NCBI GenBank assembly: GCA_020061995.1
Contig: JAGUXE010000107.1
Location: 1-7,232, forward strand
Origin: Ignavibacteriales bacterium
GTDB taxonomy: Bacteria; Bacteroidota; Ignavibacteria; Ignavibacteriales; Ignavibacteriaceae
Reading direction: 5' to 3'
DNA length: 7,232 nucleotides
Every line of letters starts with the position of its first letter. The stretch's first letter is position 1. The translations under genes and the position numbers were made by a program. Below the pieces are notes generated by a model. That model saw only the letters and a list, made by a program, of their open reading frames with translations. It ran no database searches and was not told the DNA's origin. This document shows, one piece after another, positions 1 to 7,232 of this stretch.

Positions 1-354
1 AACTACCGGTAAGTGTTTTACTCGTTTTAATCCCTTTAAATCATCGAGCCAACCGACATCTATATTTAATACTTTCTTATATAAAAATAATATTGCCTGT
101 AATGCTTGATTCTGAGTGGAAGAAGAGACAGATTGTTTGAGAGTCAAATAATTTAAATAATCCTGAATCTCGACTTTCCCCATCTCCTCCGGATGTTTTT
201 TGTTGTGGAAAAGTATATATCTTTTTATCCACGAAACATATGCCTCTTCGGTTTTCTTGCTGTAATGATTTACACGAAGTTGCGTTTTTACCCGGTCGAG
301 TAATTTCGGCTGTTTAATGATTTTTAATGAAGAAGGATTACTTTCTCTCAACAT
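1..354 (-). CDS. Integron-type tyrosine recombinase (IntI-like), N-terminal part, cut by window edge
   Basis: An open frame runs from an ATG at 354 to the left edge without a stop (118 codons visible). An in-frame TAA lies directly upstream (355-357), so this ATG is the first possible start; a weak GGAA sits 6 bases ahead of it. The visible part is the SAM-like DNA-binding (core-binding) domain of site-specific recombinases. Family-typical blocks are HYS..TE.AYV..I at about residues 30-43, FH..KHP at 49-55, STQNQAL.A..FLY at 79-92 and LPVV at 115-118, the linker before the catalytic domain. This pattern follows integron integrases such as IntI1 more closely than XerC/D. The catalytic domain with its Arg/His/Tyr residues, and the extra helix that defines true IntI proteins, lie outside the window, so integron activity is inferred. 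The alternative is an IntI-related stand-alone recombinase. The gene is divergent from katG. Confidence 0.85.
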   Translation of the reverse strand, partial: MLRESNPSSLKIIKQPKLLDRVKTQLRVNHYSKKTEEAYVSWIKRYILFHNKKHPEEMGKVEIQDYLNYLTLKQSVSSSTQNQALQAILFLYKKVLNIDVGWLDDLKGLKRVKHLPVV

Positions 355-600
355 TTACAATTCCGCATCATGAAACTGAGTAATTTTTATTCTATTAAAA
401 ATTAATTGAAACTGTTTTGCAGAAGAGTCGTGAAATGAAATTTCTTGTAGAAGTGAATTACCCAAACAAATGAGTTTTTCTTTTGAATAACCTATTTTTA
501 ACGAAGAAAATACCGGCACAGAATATTTCCCCTTAATGTTAATTCAAACATAAATATTATTAAAAATAATTCAAAATAAACTATTCTCTGATCTTCAGCG

Positions 601-654
601 AAAAACGCATTATTTAGAATGCAAATTATTATTGAATAACATAATTCTACTCCT
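601..654 (-). promoter_or_regulatory. Leader-peptide-like frame with hairpin and T run, upstream of the integrase
   Basis: Read on the minus strand, an AGGAG (650-654) lies 7 bases before an ATG at 642. It opens a 10-residue frame, MLFNNNLHSK, ending with TAA at 610-612. The frame has three consecutive AAT (Asn) codons. A hairpin with arms GCATT (607-611) and AATGC (618-622) overlaps the frame's end and is followed at once by G and five Ts on that strand (601-606). The order resembles a small attenuator or leader-peptide terminator. The stem is only 5 bp, and the integrase start is about 250 bases further on, so chance in AT-rich DNA is a serious alternative. Confidence 0.2.
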
Positions 655-721
655 ATAAATCAAGATTTTGTAAGAAGTTCTATGAGTAGTTAATTGCAAT
701 GAATTAAATTTTTATCGTAGG

Positions 722-739
722 GAACGGTCGAGACCGTTC
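722..739. repeat. Perfect 8-bp inverted repeat with 2-base centre
   Basis: The arms GAACGGTC (722-729) and GACCGTTC (732-739) are exact reverse complements around a GA centre. It is much more GC-rich than the surrounding spacer, which makes chance unlikely. Left-flank bases GTAGG (717-721) have no partner on the right (ATGAA), so pairing stops sharply at 8 bp; one flank of a longer palindrome may have decayed. It could be a dispersed REP-like repeat or a dimeric regulator site. It lies about 207 bases before the katG start, and only one copy is seen in this window. Confidence 0.55.
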
Positions 740-932
740 ATGAAGGTTTTCAAAATTTGTAAATTTATTCCTCATATTAGTATCTTACCTCAGGGCATTC
801 CATTTTTTTTAAGTGACTTAAGCAAAATGAACTATTGAAGAGATATCGATGTTCATTAATAGGGAAGACTGTAACTGCGGAATATATTTTGTAAATTAAT
901 AAATAAAATTTATCCAATTTTAATAATAAATT

Positions 933-3139
<2,207 letters not shown>

Positions 3140-3184
3140 CAGCAATACAAAATATTGATAATGCTATTTTTTTTAATTGAAAAA

Positions 3185-3238
3185 ACGGTTACAGCAGATT
3201 GAGTATCTCAACTGTTGTAACCGTAATATTAATTTTTT
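3185..3238 (+). terminator. Rho-independent-type terminator after katG
   Basis: ACGGTTACA (3185-3193) pairs perfectly with TGTAACCGT (3216-3224). The inner part GCAGATTGAG pairs with CTCAACTGT through one wobble and one bulged A, closing on a TAT loop for a stem of about 18 bp. A TTTTTT run follows at 3233-3238. Flanking AATTG plus A-run (3175-3185) can also pair with the T-run plus GCAATT (3233-3244), which extends the structure. It lies 45 bases past the katG stop. The A run on its other side may allow some function in the opposite direction. Confidence 0.8.
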
Positions 3239-3336
3239 GCAATTGTGTAAAATGCAACAGGGATGAACCATTGTTTGAAAACTATGCTTTGAAATATGAG
3301 CAAGAAGGTTTTGATAATTTGATTACCAATGAGTGA
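3199..3336 (+). other. Possible 45-codon lipoprotein-like reading frame or remnant
   Basis: A frame open from 3181 to the TGA at 3334-3336 has no ATG; its only plausible early start is TTG at 3199. The conceptual product has a hydrophobic stretch (VVTVILIF) followed by Cys-rich CNCVKCN and then an acidic, soluble-looking part (NRDEPLFENYALKYEQEGF). This resembles the start of a Bacteroidota-type lipoprotein, whose mature part often begins CN.DE. However, Lys precedes the third Cys, which is a poor lipobox. There is no ribosome binding site, and the 5' end lies inside the katG terminator. It is most likely a gene remnant or a chance frame. Confidence 0.15.
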
Positions 3337-3380
3337 TGATAGTGCTACAGTTAATAAATTTACTATTCTAAATATTATAA

Positions 3381-3385
3381 AAGGA
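3381..3385 (+). promoter_or_regulatory. Ribosome binding site deciding the GTG start of the NifX-like gene
   Basis: AAGGA (within AAAAGGA) lies 5 bases before GTG at 3391. The nearest in-frame upstream stop is TAA at 3355-3357, and no ATG, GTG or TTG occurs in between. The GTG is therefore the best start. Confidence 0.65.
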
Positions 3386-3390
3386 TAATT

Positions 3391-3777
3391 GTGTTAATTT
3401 TAATCGGTGCTGAAGGCGAAACTATTGATAGCAAAATTGCCAAACGATTTGGACATGCGAACTATTATTTAGTTTATGATACAAATTCAAATTCTCTTGA
3501 AGTCTTTAATAATGATAGTGAGGAGCATGATCATAAAAACCTTGAGCAGTTTTTAATAAAAGGTGTAGAAGCATTTATTGTTGGTAATATTGGTCCTCAT
3601 GCCTTTGAAATTATTAATACATCCAAGTCATCAGTTTATCTTGTTAGAAATAGTAGTGTTAAAGAGGCTATAGATAAATTAAAATTCGGGGAGTTAACCA
3701 GACTAACTGAACCTACAGTTAAAAAAAGTATCGGTCACGATCAGGATGAAGAGGGGAATCACCCTCATAATCATTAA
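3391..3777 (+). CDS. NifX/NifB C-terminal-like (dinitrogenase iron-molybdenum cofactor) protein with His-rich tail
   Basis: This 128-residue protein is a single domain of the dinitrogenase iron-molybdenum cofactor family (NifX, NafY, NifB C-terminus), with an RNase H-like fold that binds metal clusters. Family landmarks are an opening beta strand (LILIGAEGETIDSKIAKRFGHA, residues 2-23), a second strand YYLVYD at 25-30, and the conserved VGNIGPHAFE at 64-73. It also has a C-terminal helix KEAIDKLKFGEL. It contains no Cys, so metal would be bound by His and acidic residues. Two unusual patches stand out: EEHDH (44-48), where relatives usually have a Gly-rich loop, and a tail carrying His116, His124, His126 and His128 among acidic residues. 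No nif genes are nearby. Stand-alone members occur in many anaerobes, mostly with unknown function; some store or carry iron-sulfur clusters. A role in iron or Fe-S handling is inferred. Start is GTG. Confidence 0.85.
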   Translation: MLILIGAEGETIDSKIAKRFGHANYYLVYDTNSNSLEVFNNDSEEHDHKNLEQFLIKGVEAFIVGNIGPHAFEIINTSKSSVYLVRNSSVKEAIDKLKFGELTRLTEPTVKKSIGHDQDEEGNHPHNH

Positions 3778-3780
3778 TTG

Positions 3781-3804
3781 AAATTCCGAATGGAATTTAG
3801 TTTT
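3781..3804 (+). terminator. Weak hairpin terminator after the NifX-like gene
   Basis: AAATTCC (3781-3787) and GGAATTT (3792-3798) form a perfect 7-bp stem with a GAAT loop, followed two bases later by TTTT (3801-3804). It starts 3 bases after the NifX-like stop, in the gap before the convergent cydC end. The AT-rich stem and short T run make it a weak terminator. I see no comparable terminator for cydC on the other strand. Confidence 0.45.
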
Positions 3805-3860
3805 CGTGGTCATTTAATTAATCCATCCCGTAAATTCTTAGTAATTTTTAGTAAAGTTAC

Positions 3861-5588
3861 TTACCCGATACTATTGCCTGCAGAGATTAACTTTAAGTAG
3901 TAATCCGAACTTCTTAATAATTCTTTGTGATTACCTTGAGATATAATTCTCCCACTTTGAAAAACTAAAATGTTATCGAACATTTCCATCTTATTTAATC
4001 TGTGGGTGATAAATAAAACTGTTTTTTCATCGGTAAAATTGGCAATGGTTTTGAGAATATTTTGCTCGGTTATATTATCTACATGAGATGTCGCCTCGTC
4101 AAAAATCAATATCGGATTATTTTGCAGTAATGCACGCGCTATTGATAGCCTTTTACTTTCACCTCCGCTTAGTTTTTTACCAAGTTCACCTATGTTTGTG
4201 TTAAGTTTTTCGGGAAGATTATTTACAAATTCAGATAAATCAACTTTTATCAAAGCTTCAATTAAATCATTATCGGTTGCATTCGGTTTTGCTATTAAAA
4301 GGTTTTCTTTTATCGTTCCGGTAAATAAATGTACTTTTTGTGGTACTACAGAAATGAGATTTCGTAAATCTAATTCATTGATATTTCGATAGTTTGTATT
4401 TCCCAGAAATATATCACCGGAATCATACTCCCACAATTTCGTGATTAAATTTACAATGGTCGATTTGCCTGCACCACTTGCCCCCACTATCGCGGTTTTA
4501 TTCCCACTCTTTATCTCAATGGAAACTTTCTTGAGAGCAAAAGCCTCTTTATCATAGGAGAATGAAATATTACTGAATATTAAGTCGGTATCAATTAAAC
4601 GTAAATCTTTTGTTGGGATTTCGGAATGTTTAATCTCTTGATTTGTAACATCAAACAACCTTTTGGCTGATTCACTACTTTTACTCAAATACTGAAATGC
4701 TTGTGGAATTGAAACAACTGCTTCAAATGCTGCCATAATGCCAATTGAAATTACACTTAGATAAACACCGTCTAAGATTTTATTTGTTACGTCCGGAATT
4801 GCGGTAATCAATAATAAAACAACAGTCACATTCATCATTAATCCTGTTAAAGTTTCATGCAGAGATTGAATGTTACTCATTTTCGTTTCTGAAACGACAA
4901 GTTCTTTATTAAGTTTTTCAAATTGATTTACCTGATTTCCGAACTGATTGTAAAAAGCTAGCTCGCTGAAACCTTGAATTGTATCAATGCTTAACTCTTT
5001 TAACTTTGATTTAATTAATACGATATTTCTTCCAAGTTTGTTGCTCATTAGGTAAGTAATAAAAGGGATTCCAATTGCTGAAAGAAAGAATAGACTCAAA
5101 AAAAGTAATGCATAATTTAGACTAAATAGATTGAGTAACGAAAACATCAAAACTGAAATTGATAGGAAGATAAACGGGGGAGAGATTACACGAACAAAAA
5201 TGTGTTCAAGGTTTTCAATATCTTCAATCGATCTGGTAAAAAGATCACCACTGGATAAATCGATTGTCTTAGAAGGAACAATTGAAACTAAAGCTCTAAA
5301 AAACCAAACTCTTAAATTTGTTAGAAGTTTAAAAGTTACATTATGAGATACTAATCGTTCTAAATATCTAAAGACACCTCGTGAAATTCCAAAAAATCTT
5401 ACCCCGACGATTGCAACCTGTAATTGATAAATTGGAGTTTGTAAAGCAGCTTTCGAAATAAGGTATGCAGATGTCATCATCAAACCAATGCCGCTTCCGA
5501 TTGTAAGGAACCCCAGGAAAACTGCAAGAAGCATCCAGTATTTATATTCTTTTCCAAGAGAAATTGTTTTTATGATTGTACTTATCAT
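3861..5588 (-). CDS. cydC: Cytochrome bd assembly ABC transporter, subunit CydC
   Basis: CydC is half of the inner-membrane heterodimeric ABC exporter CydDC. In E. coli it exports cysteine and glutathione to the periplasm and is needed for assembly of cytochrome bd. The 575 residues fit the family. The transmembrane half (about 1-300) starts with TM1 at about 18-48 and has the CydC-typical segment VGVRFFGISRGVFRYLERL followed by VSH (61-82), then SSGDLF (112-117). The ATPase half has Walker A GASGAGKST (369-377), Q-loop Gln417 (VVPQKV), signature LSGGE (473-477), Walker B ILIFDEA with Glu498, and H-loop His529. All ATPase motifs look intact. The ATG overlaps the cydD stop by 4 bases (ATGA), indicating translational coupling. 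The gene converges on the NifX-like gene, with an 83-base gap. A generic MsbA-like exporter is much less likely, given the CydC motifs and the CydD partner. Confidence 0.95.
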   Translation of the reverse strand: MISTIIKTISLGKEYKYWMLLAVFLGFLTIGSGIGLMMTSAYLISKAALQTPIYQLQVAIVGVRFFGISRGVFRYLERLVSHNVTFKLLTNLRVWFFRALVSIVPSKTIDLSSGDLFTRSIEDIENLEHIFVRVISPPFIFLSISVLMFSLLNLFSLNYALLFLSLFFLSAIGIPFITYLMSNKLGRNIVLIKSKLKELSIDTIQGFSELAFYNQFGNQVNQFEKLNKELVVSETKMSNIQSLHETLTGLMMNVTVVLLLITAIPDVTNKILDGVYLSVISIGIMAAFEAVVSIPQAFQYLSKSSESAKRLFDVTNQEIKHSEIPTKDLRLIDTDLIFSNISFSYDKEAFALKKVSIEIKSGNKTAIVGASGAGKSTIVNLITKLWEYDSGDIFLGNTNYRNINELDLRNLISVVPQKVHLFTGTIKENLLIAKPNATDNDLIEALIKVDLSEFVNNLPEKLNTNIGELGKKLSGGESKRLSIARALLQNNPILIFDEATSHVDNITEQNILKTIANFTDEKTVLFITHRLNKMEMFDNILVFQSGRIISQGNHKELLRSSDYYLKLISAGNSIG

Positions 5589-7232
5589 GACAATTCACCG
5601 GAAGGATTGACTAATGATTTGTAGAAAAGACTTCTTTTAAGTAATTCTGTATGATGCCCGATATCTAATATTTTTCCATCATCCAAAACGATAATACGAT
5701 CAGCACTAATAATTGTGTTTAACCTGTGAGCAATTACAATTACTGTTTTATTTGAAAATAGCCGATACATATCTTTAATAATTTCTTCTTCAACAATAGG
5801 GTCTAAGTTGGCAGTAGGTTCATCAACAATAAGCAATGGAGTATCTCTTAAATATGCGCGAGCCAATGCAATCCGTTGTATTTCACCTCCACTCAATTTT
5901 ATTCCATTTTCTCCAACGAAAGTATTATATGCATTAGGGAGTGAATTAATTAAATTATGAATCCGTGCATTTTGTGTCGCTTCAACAACCTCTTCGAAAG
6001 TGGCATCGGGTTTTGCGATTTTTATGTTTTCTAAGATTGATTTTGCATACATATGTGGAGTTTGGGGAAGCCAGGAAATGTTACTTCTCCATTTTTCTTT
6101 TGAGACTTTTGAGAAATCGGTTTTATCTATAAAAACATTCCCATCATCCGGCTCTAAGAATCCAAGTAACATATTTACAAGAGTTGATTTACCTGCCCCT
6201 GACTTACCGACAATTGCATTTATTTTTTGTGGTTCAATTTTTAAAGATATATGATCTAATGATTTAGTTGCTCTGTCAGGATCAGAGAAAGAGACATTAT
6301 TAAATCTTATAACAGATAATTGGGTAAGCTCTAAGTGAGTTTGATTATTCTGCTGGTTAGAATTTTTATAATTAAATATTTCGGCAACTCTTTCGAATGC
6401 TGAAATTCCCTCCATACCGGCATGGTAACTCGTCCCAAGCATTCTTAATGGCAAATAAAATTCCGGTGCAATTATCAGAATGAAAAGAGCTTCGGAAAAG
6501 ATAAAATTTCCACTTAACAATCTTAAACCAACTTCTACTGCGACTATAGCAACACTAATGGTTGCTGCAATCTCAAGTACAAGTGCAGAAAGAAATGCAA
6601 TCTTTAAAACCCTTAAAGTTTTTATTCTGAAGGTGTTTGAGATTTCTTCAATTTTTATCAGAGCATCATTTATGCGATTAAAAAGTTTTAATGTAACTGC
6701 ACCTTGTAAAACATCAAAGAAGTAGGCGCTCATTCTGCTAAGTGTCTGCCATTGTTTCTTATTAAGTTTTTCTGCCATCGAACCAATTAAAAACATAAAA
6801 AGGGGAATAATGGGGGCGGTTATAATAAAAACCAGTGCGGTTAACCAATCAATAGGGAAAACAAATATTAAAACTAATATTGGAATAAAAACTGATAAAA
6901 ACACTTGCGGTAAAAACTTTGACAGATAATCATCAAGTTTATCTATACCACTAAGAAGTGTATTAACAAGTTCACCTGCTCTTTCTGATTTTAAGTTTAT
7001 TCCTCCATGTTCTTCAATTTTCTTTAGAATTCTTTTTCTGAACTCGATCTTTATATAGGCAACAATCTTAGAGGCAAAGAAGTTTTGAATCCAGACAAAA
7101 AGTGATTTTAATACCGCTAGGGATATGAATATATAGATAATAGGGAAAACATCTTCGAGTGAACTTTTAGAAAGAAAAACATCAGTTATTATTTTGCTTA
7201 AATTGAAAGCAAGAAGAATTGTAGTAACAGCA
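5585..7232 (-). CDS. cydD: Cytochrome bd assembly ABC transporter, subunit CydD, N-terminus beyond the window
   Basis: The frame is open from the right edge (first full codon at 7231) to TGA at 5585-5587, giving 548 visible residues. About 20-30 N-terminal residues are missing, judged against E. coli CydD. A GTG at 6904 is internal, not the start: the 109 codons upstream encode the expected TM1-TM2 region and the lead-in GIDKLDDYLSKFLPQ, matching E. coli IDDMHDYYARYLPQ. Other CydD hallmarks are APIIPLFMFLIGSMAEKLN, then SAYFFDVLQGAVTLKLFNR, and IIAPEFYLPLR..GT.YHA. In visible-fragment numbering the ATPase domain has Walker A GKSGAGKST (342-350), Q-loop Gln390 (SWLPQTP), signature LSGGE (446-450), Walker B LLIVDEP with Glu471, and His502. 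Unlike E. coli CydD, which has LSVGQ, the signature here is canonical. It is the first visible gene of the cydDC operon, and cydAB may lie to the right. Confidence 0.95.
   Translation of the reverse strand, partial: AVTTILLAFNLSKIITDVFLSKSSLEDVFPIIYIFISLAVLKSLFVWIQNFFASKIVAYIKIEFRKRILKKIEEHGGINLKSERAGELVNTLLSGIDKLDDYLSKFLPQVFLSVFIPILVLIFVFPIDWLTALVFIITAPIIPLFMFLIGSMAEKLNKKQWQTLSRMSAYFFDVLQGAVTLKLFNRINDALIKIEEISNTFRIKTLRVLKIAFLSALVLEIAATISVAIVAVEVGLRLLSGNFIFSEALFILIIAPEFYLPLRMLGTSYHAGMEGISAFERVAEIFNYKNSNQQNNQTHLELTQLSVIRFNNVSFSDPDRATKSLDHISLKIEPQKINAIVGKSGAGKSTLVNMLLGFLEPDDGNVFIDKTDFSKVSKEKWRSNISWLPQTPHMYAKSILENIKIAKPDATFEEVVEATQNARIHNLINSLPNAYNTFVGENGIKLSGGEIQRIALARAYLRDTPLLIVDEPTANLDPIVEEEIIKDMYRLFSNKTVIVIAHRLNTIISADRIIVLDDGKILDIGHHTELLKRSLFYKSLVNPSGELS

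Noticed and set aside
435..473. 12-residue frame MKFLVEVNYPNK, resembling the start of PIN-like toxins (MKFLVD.NLP)
   Set aside because: Stops after 12 codons with no continuation in other frames; too short to call a remnant.
740..838. 32-residue plus-strand frame beginning MKVFKICKF
   Set aside because: No ribosome binding site, its ATG directly abuts the palindrome, there is no recognisable domain, and the length is expected by chance.
892..912. TAAATT/AATTTA dyad close to the katG start as an operator
   Set aside because: Entirely A/T in an A/T stretch with a 9-base gap; expected by chance and without a match to a known operator.
3391..3777. Assignment as nifX in a nitrogen-fixation cluster
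   Set aside because: No other nif gene is in the window, and stand-alone family members are common in non-fixing anaerobes, so no gene symbol is given.
3838..3862. Terminator for cydC from AGTAA/TTACT arms just past its stop
   Set aside because: The arms are 5 bp with a 2-base loop, too tight to fold, and no T run follows on the minus strand.
4192..6725. Plus-strand frames of 66-84 codons opposite cydC and cydD
   Set aside because: Antisense shadows of intact, motif-rich ABC transporter genes, with no independent evidence.

Overview
The window is AT-rich throughout. It carries one partial recombinase gene, a complete catalase-peroxidase gene (katG), a small NifX/NifB-like metal-cofactor protein, and a cytochrome bd assembly transporter pair (cydC complete, cydD running off the right edge). 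The low GC, the protein style and the mix of an aerotolerance peroxidase with an anaerobe-type NifX-like protein suggest a Bacteroidota/Ignavibacteriota-type organism. Clear AGGAG-like ribosome binding sites ahead of katG and the NifX-like gene argue somewhat against core Bacteroidota, where such sites are usually weak. This placement is inference only; no rRNA or other taxonomic marker is present.

Layout. Positions 1-354 (minus strand) hold the N-terminal 118 residues of an integron-type tyrosine recombinase, cut by the left edge. Positions 355-946 are a 592-base spacer with no convincing protein gene. It holds an 8-bp-arm palindrome (722-739) and, on the minus strand, a tiny leader-like reading frame followed by a small hairpin and a T run. 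Positions 947-3139 (plus) are katG, intact and with every key catalytic residue. A strong hairpin terminator follows (3185-3238). A possible 45-codon lipoprotein-like fragment overlaps it (3199-3336, weak). Positions 3391-3777 (plus) encode the 128-residue NifX-like protein with a His-rich tail. A short convergent gap follows, then cydC (3861-5588, minus) and cydD (5585 to beyond the right edge, minus), which overlap by 4 bases.

How the genes fit together. KatG removes hydrogen peroxide in the cytoplasm. CydDC is the heterodimeric ABC exporter needed for maturation of cytochrome bd, a high-affinity oxygen-consuming quinol oxidase. The NifX-like protein belongs to a family that binds iron-sulfur or molybdenum-iron clusters. 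Together they read as an oxygen and redox defence neighbourhood of an anaerobe or microaerophile, but only cydD-cydC is clearly an operon. The most unusual element is the integron-type integrase at the edge, because no recognisable attC site lies beside it in this window. I did not find a clearly undescribed system; the leader-like element upstream of the integrase and the His-tailed NifX-like protein are the best leads.
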